A DNA stretch of 64,000 nucleotides from Gaiellasilicea sp963806955 (lineage in GTDB: Bacteria > Actinomycetota > Thermoleophilia > Gaiellales > Gaiellaceae): the NCBI GenBank assembly GCA_963806955.1, contig CAWDZG010000001.1:868001-932000 (forward strand). The letters are read 5' to 3'. The translations under genes and the position numbers were made by a program. Shown piece after piece: positions 7,938 through 15,436 of the stretch. The notes beneath the pieces were generated by a model. That model was not told the origin of the DNA and did no database searches. It saw only the letters and a list, made by a program, of their open reading frames with translations. The first letter of the stretch is position 1. The number at the start of each line of letters is the position of its first letter.

Positions 7938-8275
7938 TCAGAGGCCGAGCGTACAGCCGGCGTTGCGCTGCTCGAGCCGGACGACGACGCGGCGGCGCTC
8001 CCGGTCGACCTCCACGGCGAACCAGTCGCAGCCGCCCTCGACCACGCGGACGGCGCAGGTGAACTCGTTCGTCTCCTCCTCGCGGAAGTAGGTCTTCGCG
8101 GCGTCGGTGCAGTTGACGTCGCCGTCGTCGTAGCGGGACGCGTCGGCGCGGGCACGCACGTGCCCCTGCACCTCCTCGCGCGCGGCTTCTTGCTGGGCGT
8201 CCTCGGCGGCGCAGCCGGCGAGAGCGAGCGCGGCCAGCGCGGCGAGCGCGGCGGCGCTATTCCTTCTCGTCAGCG
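7938..8275 (-). CDS. Small lipoprotein, start codon unclear
   Basis: The frame reads a hydrophobic alanine/leucine stretch ending in the lipobox LAGC, then a soluble domain with cysteines (VNCTDAAKTYF, FTCAVRVVEGGCDWF, NAGCTLGL) that could form disulfides outside the membrane. There is no ATG, GTG or TTG before the lipobox; the only candidate is CTG 8275, which overlaps the as-read rplS stop (CTGA). A GTG at 8171 gives a 77-residue product without the signal. The lipobox makes the longer form more likely, with a CTG start or an undetected indel. I recognise no family. Confidence 0.5.
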
Positions 8276-8887
8276 GGCGGAGCGTCGTCGGACGGCGCGT
8301 CCACGGGAGCCTCGGCGGCGGGCTCCTCGGCGGCCGGTTCCTCGGCGACTGGCTCCTCGGCGACGGGCTCCTCGACGCGGGGCCTCCTCGACCGGGGCCT
8401 CCTCGACCGGGGCCTCCTCGACCGGCGCAGCGGCTGCCTCGGCCTCGGCGGCAGCGGCGGCTTCCTGCTCGGCCAGCTCGGCTGCGGCTGCGGCCTGCTG
8501 GGCCTCGGTCTCGGCCCGCGCTGCCGCCAGCTGGGCCGGCGTCTGGCGGAGCTCGCGAACGCGGGCCTTCTTGCCGATCTTCTCGCGCAGGTAGTAGAGC
8601 TTCGCGCGGCTGACGTCGCCGATCGCGCCGACCTCGATCTTCTCGATCTTCGGCGAGTGCACCGGGAACGTCCGCTCGACGCCGACGCCGAACGACTGCT
8701 TGCGAACGGTGAACGTCTCGCGCGAACCCGAGCCCTGCCGCTTGATCACCGTGCCCTCGAAGACCTGGACGCGGCGGCGCTGGCCCTCGATCACCTGGAA
8801 GTGGACGCGGACGGTGTCACCCGCCTTGAAGCGGGGCACGTCCTTGCGCAGCTGGCGCTGCTCGATGCTCTGAATGATCGTGCTCAT
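8270..8887 (-). CDS. rplS: Ribosomal protein bL19 with long C-terminal tail
   Basis: The first 115 residues are a normal bL19 (FKAGDTVRVHFQVIEGQRRR, GVGVERTFPVHSPKIEKIEV, RAKLYYLREK). An alanine/glutamate-rich helical tail and an acidic PVEEA repeat follow. In the as-read frame the tail turns abruptly into arginine-rich sequence and stops at 8270. The shifted frame continues the acidic repeat (VEEPVAEEPVAEEP and on to PPADEKE) and stops at 8257. The shift maps to an extra base near 8377, where one repeat unit reads GCGGGG instead of CGGGG. The acidic version is therefore the likely ancestral tail. The ribosomal core is unaffected. Confidence 0.92.
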   Translation of the reverse strand: MSTIIQSIEQRQLRKDVPRFKAGDTVRVHFQVIEGQRRRVQVFEGTVIKRQGSGSRETFTVRKQSFGVGVERTFPVHSPKIEKIEVGAIGDVSRAKLYYLREKIGKKARVRELRQTPAQLAAARAETEAQQAAAAAELAEQEAAAAAEAEAAAAPVEEAPVEEAPVEEAPRRGARRRGASRRGTGRRGARRRGSRGRAVRRRSAR

Positions 8888-8956
8888 GGCAAAGGGTCGG
8901 CCTCGGGCCGGGCGCGAATGGTAGCGGAACTACCGAACCGCTGGCGCGCCGGCGGG

Positions 8957-9065
8957 CCGCTCGCGGTGCGGGGCCGGAGGGGATAGTACGGCGGTATAGA
9001 CCCGGAGAGCACCGTGCCGCGAGCGGGTCGAGCGGGCCGCGGAGCCGGGCTCCGCCCGGCGGGAG
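8957..9065 (-). repeat. Dispersed intergenic repeat, copy 1
   Basis: Read on the minus strand, this roughly 107-bp segment upstream of rplS matches the plus-strand segment 52917-53023 upstream of dtxR. Shared blocks in order are CTCCCGCCGGGCGGAGCCC, a CTCGAC/CGCTCGCGG block, TACCGCCGTACT followed by A or G and TCCC, and CACCGCGAGCG. It contains the perfect hairpin GCCGGGC-GGA-GCCCGGC. Nothing coding is visible in it. Confidence 0.6.
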
Positions 9066-9083
9066 CGGCGCGCGGCCGGCACG

Positions 9084-10271
9084 TCAGCGAATCGAGATGC
9101 GGTTCGGCGGCCAGTAGGTCGCGAAGACCTTGCCGATCAGGTTCTCGCGCGGAACGCTCCCCCACTCGCGCGAGTCGCAGGACTGCGCCCGGTTGTCGCC
9201 CATCATGAAGTACTGCCCTTGCGGGACGATGAACGCCTCCGGCGGGCGCGTGTCGCGGCGGTTCTTGCCGATGTATGTCTCCTCCAGCTTGCGTCCGTCG
9301 ATGTAGACGTAGCTGAGCCCGCTCTCGGAGCGCAGCTCGACCCGCTCGCCCGGGAGGCCGATCAGCCGCTTCACGAAGGTCCCGCCCGCGCCGCAGCGCG
9401 CCCGTGCGGCAGGCGGCGTCTGGAACACGACGATCTCCCCGCGCTCGGGATCACGCAGGCGGTAGACGAAGCGGTTGGCGAGCACGCGGTCCGAGAAGCG
9501 GGCCTCGCAGCCGTTGGCAGGGCGCGCGCAGTGCAGCGACGGCTCCATCGACGAGGACGGGATCCGGTACGGGTTGACCACCCAGGCCTTGATCGCGAGC
9601 ACGATCAGGATCGCGCCCGCAATCGTGACGACCCAGTCGACGGTGACCCGCAGGTTGTGCGGCAGGCCACGGGTCAGCCGGTCGACCGGGTTGCGCGAGT
9701 GGTGCGGCGGCTCGGGTGGCTGCTCGGGCGGCGACTCCGGACGGAGCGCCTCGGACTCCGGCTCGGCATCCGCCTCGCCCGGACGCAGCGCGAACCACGC
9801 AGTGCCGACGGCGAGCCCGGTCCAGAGCACGTCGTAGAGCCCGAACACCTCGCCGAGGCTCTCGCGGAAGAGCTGCACCATCTCGCCGGAGAAGAGGCCG
9901 ATGTCTGCGCCGAAGGCGCGTTCCGACTCCTGCAGGACGAGCGCGAAGCCGAGGTACTTGCCGAGCAGGATCCCGAGCAGGGACGCGCCGACAGCGACCA
10001 CCTGCAGCGACGGCGCACGCCGCCCCGCTGCGTGGTGCACGGCAAAGCCGGTGACGAACCCGATCCCCCAGGCGAGGACGCCGACCTCGTAGTCCGTCCA
10101 CTTCAGTGCGAGCGCCCACACGATCCCGCCGGCGAGCGCGGCGGCGACGCCGGCCACGAGCGGCAGCGCGAGCGGCACGCTCTCCTCGGCGGCGGCGGGA
10201 GGCGGCGAGGCGTACGGGGACGGCTCGCGCGGCGATTCCCACCCGTAGCGCTCGGGCTCGTGCTCGCTCAC
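9084..10271 (-). CDS. lepB: Signal peptidase I fused to an N-terminal membrane domain
   Basis: A 395-residue protein. Residues about 200-395 are a type I signal peptidase: a membrane anchor (212-230), catalytic serine S241 in IPSSSMEP, catalytic lysine K301 in FVKRLIGLPGE, and box E GDNRAQSCDSREWG (358-371). The enzyme cleaves signal peptides on the outer face of the membrane. Residues about 33-162 add some four hydrophobic segments, joined by an acidic proline-rich linker (163-195); most signal peptidases have only one or two anchors. The start GTG 10271 overlaps the trmD stop (GTGA). The lepB-rplS-rnhB order is conserved in actinobacteria. Confidence 0.92.
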   Translation of the reverse strand: MSEHEPERYGWESPREPSPYASPPPAAAEESVPLALPLVAGVAAALAGGIVWALALKWTDYEVGVLAWGIGFVTGFAVHHAAGRRAPSLQVVAVGASLLGILLGKYLGFALVLQESERAFGADIGLFSGEMVQLFRESLGEVFGLYDVLWTGLAVGTAWFALRPGEADAEPESEALRPESPPEQPPEPPHHSRNPVDRLTRGLPHNLRVTVDWVVTIAGAILIVLAIKAWVVNPYRIPSSSMEPSLHCARPANGCEARFSDRVLANRFVYRLRDPERGEIVVFQTPPAARARCGAGGTFVKRLIGLPGERVELRSESGLSYVYIDGRKLEETYIGKNRRDTRPPEAFIVPQGQYFMMGDNRAQSCDSREWGSVPRENLIGKVFATYWPPNRISIR

Positions 10272-10924
10272 CGGGCGCTCCGCTCGCGGCTCTGCTCGCG
10301 GCGCCAGTCGGCGACCCGGCCGTGATCGCCGGAGAGCAGCACGTCCGGCACGGACCAGCCGCGGAACTCGGCGGGGCGGGTGTAGTGCGGGTACTCGATC
10401 CCGCCCTCGAGCTCGACGGAGAAGCTCTCGTGCTCGCCCGAGCCCTCGGCGAGCGCGCCCGGCAGCCTGCGGACGATCGCGTCCAGCAGCACCATCGCCG
10501 GCAGCTCGCCGCCGGAGAGGACGTAGGGGCCGATCGAGATCGCGTCCGAGCAGAGGTGCGTCACGATCCGCTCGTCGAAGCCTTCGAAGCGCGAGGAGAG
10601 CAGCGTCAGCCGCCCCTCGGCGGCGAGCTCCTCGACGACGGCCTGGGTCAGCTGCCGTCCCTGCGGCGTGAGCGCGATCACCCGCTGCTCGGGCGCGCCG
10701 CCGTAGACGGCGTCGAGGGCGGCCGCGACGACGTCGACGCGCAGCACCATCCCGGCACCGCCGCCGTACGGCTCGTCGTCGACCTGGCCGGCGCGAAGCG
10801 GCGTCGTGTCTCGGTAGTTGAAGAGTCGCAGGTCGAGCTCGGTCCCGAGCACGGCGGCAACCGGCCGCTGCTCGGTCATCCAGGCGAACGCGTGCGGCAC
10901 CTGGGTGAAGACGTCGATCTGCAT
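10268..10924 (-). CDS. trmD: tRNA (guanine-37-N1)-methyltransferase TrmD
   Basis: A 218-residue SPOUT methylase that adds the N1-methyl group to G37 of tRNAs and so prevents frameshifting. DDEPYGGGAGM and the trefoil-knot segment SIGPYVLSGGELPAM are present. The knot normally reads SIGDYVL, so an aspartate is proline here, and the usual catalytic DSF of the C-terminal half reads ESF. YPHYTRP and VLLSGDH follow. The protein is slightly short at the C-terminus. Its TAACCT -10 box overlaps the rimM stop codon, and its stop overlaps the lepB GTG. Confidence 0.93.
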   Translation of the reverse strand: MQIDVFTQVPHAFAWMTEQRPVAAVLGTELDLRLFNYRDTTPLRAGQVDDEPYGGGAGMVLRVDVVAAALDAVYGGAPEQRVIALTPQGRQLTQAVVEELAAEGRLTLLSSRFEGFDERIVTHLCSDAISIGPYVLSGGELPAMVLLDAIVRRLPGALAEGSGEHESFSVELEGGIEYPHYTRPAEFRGWSVPDVLLSGDHGRVADWRREQSRERSAR

Positions 10925-10933
10925 CGCCGCGCC

Positions 10934-10939
10934 AGGTTA
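10934..10939 (-). promoter_or_regulatory. Possible leaderless -10 box of trmD (TAACCT) sharing the rimM stop
   Basis: TAACCT lies 9 nt upstream of the trmD ATG and begins with the TAA stop codon of rimM. No Shine-Dalgarno sequence is visible. It would allow trmD-lepB to be transcribed separately from rpsP-rimM. Confidence 0.35.
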
Positions 10940-11410
10940 CTCGGCGTCGGCGAAGCCGCGGGCGACGAGGATGCGGCCCGCCTCGAGGTCGACTTCGAGC
11001 ACGCACGACTCGACGAGGGGCAGCAGCACGCCCGAGTCGAGCACGAGCGCATCGTTCGCCGGGCCGTTCTCCACGTCGGCGACGCGGCCGAGGGCACGGC
11101 CGCCCTCCTCCTCGACGGCGAGACCGGCGAGCTGGAAGACGTAGTAGGCGTCCTCGGCCGGTTCCGGCAGGTCGTCGCGCCGGACGGCGAGCGTGGCGCC
11201 GCGCGGCACCGGCCGGTCGAGCTTGATCACGAAGCGCCCGCCCGCACCCCGCTTGGAGACGACGACCTCGGCCGGCTCTCCTTCGACGAGCAGGGTCGCT
11301 CCCTTGGCGAAGCGCTCGGGAGCGTCGCTCGACTGCTCGACGAAGAACGACCCGTCGACGCCGTGCGGCCGCCCGACCCGCCCCACGGTCACGAGCTCGG
11401 AGCTACTCAA
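10937..11410 (-). CDS. rimM: 16S rRNA processing factor RimM
   Basis: A 157-residue RimM, which binds ribosomal protein S19 and helps mature the 30S head. The N-terminal barrel begins VGRVGRPHGVDGSFFV, and the PRC-like C-terminal domain contains YYVFQLAGLAV, LGRVADVENGPANDALVL and LLPLVESCVLEVDLEAGRI. TTG 11410, overlapping the khpA stop, gives a typical N-terminus; GTG 11392 is an alternative. Genes rpsP-khpA-rimM-trmD form the standard operon. Confidence 0.92.
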   Translation of the reverse strand: MSSSELVTVGRVGRPHGVDGSFFVEQSSDAPERFAKGATLLVEGEPAEVVVSKRGAGGRFVIKLDRPVPRGATLAVRRDDLPEPAEDAYYVFQLAGLAVEEEGGRALGRVADVENGPANDALVLDSGVLLPLVESCVLEVDLEAGRILVARGFADAE

Positions 11411-11633
11411 CGATGTCGAGGATGACGCGCTTGCTCGAGCCGGCGGCGCTCGCGCGCACGATCGTGCGCAGCGCACGTGCGAGCCTGCCCTGACGGCCGA
11501 TCACCTTGCCGCGATCCGCCTCGGCGACGTAGAGCTCGAGCACGGTGGCGTCGTCCCGCTCGACCTGCTCGACGCGCACTTCGTCGGGCTCGTCGACGAG
11601 CTGGCGGGCGAGCCACTCGAGCAGGTCGGCCAT
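11403..11633 (-). CDS. khpA: KH-domain RNA-binding protein KhpA
   Basis: A 76-residue single KH domain with the nucleic-acid-binding loop GRQG in KVIGRQGRLARALRTIVRA. It normally pairs with KhpB (EloR/Jag) and affects small-RNA and cell-division control. Its ATG abuts the rpsP stop directly (TAGATG) and its own stop overlaps the rimM start, so the three genes are tightly coupled. Confidence 0.93.
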   Translation of the reverse strand: MADLLEWLARQLVDEPDEVRVEQVERDDATVLELYVAEADRGKVIGRQGRLARALRTIVRASAAGSSKRVILDIVE

Positions 11634-11882
11634 CTAGGACGTGCTGATGCCGGCGGCTTTGATCAGCTTCGAGACCGCTTCGGAGGGCTGCGCGCCCTTG
11701 CCGAGCCACTCGGCGACCTTCGCCTCGTCGAGCTCGATCGTCGACGGGTCGGTCTGCGGGTTGTAGCGGCCGATGATCTCGATGAAGCGGCCGTCGCGCG
11801 GCGAGCGCTGGTCGGCCACGACGACGCGGTAGATCGGATTCTTCTTCGAGCCCACGCGCGTGAGCCTCATACGTACTGCCAT
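11634..11882 (-). CDS. rpsP: Ribosomal protein bS16
   Basis: An 82-residue bS16 of the 30S subunit with MRLTRVGSKKNPIYRVVVAD, SPRDGRFIEIIGRYNP and the DEAKVAEWLGKGAQPSEAV helix. A GGAG element about 10 nt upstream of the ATG, overlapping the ffh stop region, can serve as ribosome-binding site. It follows ffh by 5 bp and khpA follows it immediately. Confidence 0.95.
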   Translation of the reverse strand: MAVRMRLTRVGSKKNPIYRVVVADQRSPRDGRFIEIIGRYNPQTDPSTIELDEAKVAEWLGKGAQPSEAVSKLIKAAGISTS

Positions 11883-11887
11883 TCGGG

Positions 11888-13219
<1,332 letters not shown>

Positions 13220-13228
13220 CGGACGGAC

Positions 13229-13234
13229 AGTGTA
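13229..13234 (-). promoter_or_regulatory. Leaderless -10 box of ffh (TACACT)
   Basis: TACACT lies 9 nt upstream of GTG 13219, without a Shine-Dalgarno sequence. The same box, at 13578-13583, precedes the start codon of the duplicated ffh fragment at 8 nt spacing, which argues that it is part of the functional unit. Confidence 0.45.
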
Positions 13235-13334
13235 GAGCCGGGCGGCCGTGCGCAGAGATCCGCCTCTTGCCGACCTCACCGCGCGGGGCGTAAGGTCGAC
13301 GCAGGTCGCCTGCGCGGCCGGACTGGAGAACACG

Positions 13335-13490
13335 ATGAAAGAGCGAATCGCCCTGCACGTCTCGATCCTCGCGCTCGTGGTCGCGGTCTTCGGCGCGAGC
13401 CCAGTGGGCGAGGCGGCGCAGGCAACTCATCGTGCCACGCGCCAGCGTCGGCACACCACAGCTGAAGAGCGACGCCGTCACCAGCCGAGG
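13335..13490 (+). pseudogene. Truncated, frameshifted secreted-protein gene remnant
   Basis: A good ribosome-binding site (GGAGA) precedes ATG 13335. The product starts MKERIALHVSILALVVAVFG, a signal or anchor helix, then SPVGEAAQAT. After one extra base near 13425-13435 the other frame continues VPRASVGTPQLKSDAVTS, a motif common in repeat-bearing surface proteins of Thermoleophilia (my recollection, not a database hit). The reading frame then runs straight into the antisense of the duplicated ffh 5' end at about 13486, so the rest of the gene is gone. The remnant lies between the two ffh copies. Confidence 0.6.
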
Positions 13491-13588
13491 TCTTCTCCTC
13501 GTCGAGCCGACCCTTGCCGGAGAGGTCGCCGAGCGCATGCTGGAGCTTGTCGGAGAGGGTGTCGAACACGGCTGCTCAGTGTAGACAG
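13486..13588 (-). repeat. Partial duplication of the ffh promoter and 5' end
   Basis: This segment repeats 13136-13239 in direct orientation with a few substitutions. It includes the -10 box CTACACTG, the start codon (GTG 13569) and codons for FDTLSDKLQHALGDLSGKGR before diverging. It cannot encode a working Ffh. Beyond about 13588 the two copies no longer match. Confidence 0.85.
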
Positions 13589-13612
13589 CCCCTGCTTCAC
13601 CCTGGCCCCTGC

Positions 13613-13758
13613 GGACACGACGGGGTCTGACCCCGGACATGGCCGGAGCGGTCACGCCCCGGAGGCGGCGCTCCGCGTAGGTACTCGGTCGTGTCCGCTC
13701 GCCCACCCGCTCAAAGGGACGTGTCCGGGGGTCAGACCCCGTCCGGTCCCCAAGGGAC
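13613..13758. repeat. Inverted pair of short palindromic repeats
   Basis: CGGGGTCTGACCCCGGACAT (13621-13640) is a near-perfect hairpin (CGGGGTC-T-GACCCCG). Its inverse occurs at 13721-13740, with GGGGTCAGACCCC at the centre. About 80 bp of non-coding sequence lies between them. A further small hairpin GTCCC-CAA-GGGAC and GACATGT run up to the ftsY stop codon. Related cores occur at 24241-24277 and 45272-45292. Confidence 0.7.
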
Positions 13759-13761
13759 ATG

Positions 13762-14712
13762 TCAGCCCGAGACGAGCGCGCGCGCGAAGTCCTGCGGGTC
13801 GAACGGGCGCAGGTCGTCGAGCTGCTCGCCCACGCCGATCAGTTTCACCGGCAGGCCGAGCTCGTAGGCGATCGCGACCGCGATCCCGCCCTTGGCGGAG
13901 CCGTCGAGCTTCGTCAGCGCGACGCCGGTCACCCCGACGCTCTCGCCGAAGAGCCGCGCCTGCTGGAGGCCGTTCTGGCCGGTGGTGGCGTCGACGACGA
14001 GCAGCACCTCGTGCGGCGCACCCTCGAGCCTTCCTTCGATCACGCGGCGCACCTTTGCCAGCTCCTCCATCAGGTTCGACTGCGTGTGCAGGCGGCCGGC
14101 GGTGTCGACGATCGCGACGTCCGTGCCGCGGGCACGGGCGGCCTCGACTGCGTCGTAGGCGACGGCGGCCGGATCGGCTCCCTGCGCGGCGCCGACGAAG
14201 TCCGCCTGCGCGCGCTCGGCCCAGATCTCGAGCTGCTCCTCCGCGGCCGCGCGCCAGGTGTCGGCGGCGCCGAGCAGGACGGAGCGGTCGTGCTCGCGGA
14301 GCTTCTGGGCGAGCTTGCCGATCGTCGTCGTCTTGCCGGTGCCGTTGACGCCGACGACGAGGATCACGCTCGGGCTCGCGGGCAGGTTCAGCGTCCCGGG
14401 CTCGCCGAGCATCTCCGCGATCTCCTCGGCGAGCGCGGCGTTGAGGTCGGTCAGCTCGTTGCGCGCCTCGAGGCGGCGCACGAGCTCCGCCGTGGCGCGC
14501 ACGCCGACGTCGCCCTGGATCAGCGCCTCCTCGAGCCGCTCCCAGTCCTCGTCGTTGCCCGGGTCGAAGGCCGCAGCGGCCAGCTCACCGGTCAGCGCGC
14601 GCCGGCTCTTGCCGAGCGAGTCGCGCAGCCGGCCGAAGAAGCCGTCGCGCTGCTCGGCCGTCTCGGGCGGCCCGTCCGCGTCTCCCAGCAGCTCTGACCA
14701 GCTTCTCGCCAT
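13762..14712 (-). CDS. ftsY: Signal recognition particle receptor FtsY
   Basis: A 316-residue SRP receptor GTPase. The NG domain is complete: GVNGTGKTTTIGKLAQ (G1), DTWRAAAEEQL (G2), DTAGRLHTQ (G3), TKLDGSAKGG (G4) and IGVGEQLDDLRPFD at the C-terminus. The acidic A domain is nearly absent, so membrane binding would rest on the short N-terminal helix. The TAACGT box 9 nt upstream of the ATG faces the promoter of the MmcQ-like gene. A palindromic repeat ends immediately at its stop codon. Confidence 0.95.
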   Translation of the reverse strand: MARSWSELLGDADGPPETAEQRDGFFGRLRDSLGKSRRALTGELAAAAFDPGNDEDWERLEEALIQGDVGVRATAELVRRLEARNELTDLNAALAEEIAEMLGEPGTLNLPASPSVILVVGVNGTGKTTTIGKLAQKLREHDRSVLLGAADTWRAAAEEQLEIWAERAQADFVGAAQGADPAAVAYDAVEAARARGTDVAIVDTAGRLHTQSNLMEELAKVRRVIEGRLEGAPHEVLLVVDATTGQNGLQQARLFGESVGVTGVALTKLDGSAKGGIAVAIAYELGLPVKLIGVGEQLDDLRPFDPQDFARALVSG

Positions 14713-14721
14713 CGGCGCGGA

Positions 14722-14731
14722 ACGTTAGCCT
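14722..14731. promoter_or_regulatory. Overlapping divergent -10 boxes of ftsY and the MmcQ-like gene
   Basis: Minus-strand TAACGT (14722-14727) is 9 nt from the ftsY ATG. Plus-strand TAGCCT (14726-14731) is 7 nt from ATG 14739. The two boxes share two base pairs, so RNA polymerase could occupy only one at a time. Confidence 0.4.
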
Positions 14732-14738
14732 CCAGGCC

Positions 14739-15083
14739 ATGGTCACGTGGGAGCGGTTCGCCGAGCTCGCGCTCGCGCTGCCTGAGGCGGAGCCTGCGAC
14801 CTCGTGGGGCCAGCCGTGCTTCAAGGTGCGCGGGAAGACGTTCGGCGGACGCAGCACCCGGCATCCGGAGGCGGCGTGGACGCGGTGCGACCGCGAGGAG
14901 CGACCGCTGCTCGTCGCCTCGAACCCCGAGGGCTACCGACAGACGCCGCACTTCGAGAAGTTCCCCGCCTACCTGCTGATCTGGCTCGAGCACGTCGACG
15001 AGGACGAGGCACGCGAGCGGCTGATCGACGGCTGGCTGATCCAGGCGCCGAAGCGGCTGGCGGCTCAGAGCGACTTCGGCTAG
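14739..15083 (+). CDS. MmcQ/YjbR family protein
   Basis: A 114-residue protein of the MmcQ/YjbR type, a double-wing DNA-binding-like fold of unknown role. Recognisable features are the LALALPEAEPATSWGQPCFKVRGK opening and the closing LIDGWLIQAPKRLAAQ helix. It is divergent from ftsY and convergent with the next gene (4-bp gap). The TAGCCT box 7 nt upstream suggests a leaderless mRNA. Confidence 0.75.
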   Translation: MVTWERFAELALALPEAEPATSWGQPCFKVRGKTFGGRSTRHPEAAWTRCDREERPLLVASNPEGYRQTPHFEKFPAYLLIWLEHVDEDEARERLIDGWLIQAPKRLAAQSDFG

Positions 15084-15087
15084 CCGA

Positions 15088-15381
15088 TCAGCCGCCGGTG
15101 GACGCGTTGATGACCACGTCGCCGGCAGAGATCTCCGGGGCTGGGATGTCGAGGTCCGGCAGGTTCTCGGCGACCCACGCCGCGGCGACCTCGTTCGATT
15201 TCTGGGCACCGGCCTCGTTCTCGTAGATGCTGATCGACGTTGTGCCGTCCGCCGACCGGACGAGGTAGTAGTCCTTGAAGCCGTCGATCTCGCCGAGAAT
15301 CCGCTTGACCTCGTCCTCGTTCTCGACGAGAGCGTCGGCGAGATCGGTGCTGCCGCGGTAACTGCGAACGGTCGCGAACAT
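15088..15381 (-). CDS. Antibiotic-biosynthesis-monooxygenase-like small protein
   Basis: A 97-residue protein with the short alpha/beta pattern of dimeric ferredoxin-like (ABM-type) proteins: an ATVRSYRG first strand, an EVKRILGEIDGFKDYYLVRS helix and strand, and TTSISIYENEAGAQKSNEVAAAWVAENLP. ATG 15381 is chosen over an upstream in-frame GTG (15420) because GAGAGGA lies 6-7 nt before it. A monooxygenase function is only one possibility for this fold. It sits between smc and ftsY on the same strand. Confidence 0.65.
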   Translation of the reverse strand: MFATVRSYRGSTDLADALVENEDEVKRILGEIDGFKDYYLVRSADGTTSISIYENEAGAQKSNEVAAAWVAENLPDLDIPAPEISAGDVVINASTGG

Positions 15382-15436
15382 CTGGAGTCCTCTCGGTCGA
15401 GTGTCGCGCGACCCTCTCACAGGGGTTTCGGGTGCG

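Noticed and set aside
13762..14712. ffh and ftsY counted as duplicates of one gene
   Set aside because: They share only the SRP GTPase domain; M-domain versus receptor N-terminus separates them clearly. The true duplication is the ffh 5' fragment at 13486-13588.
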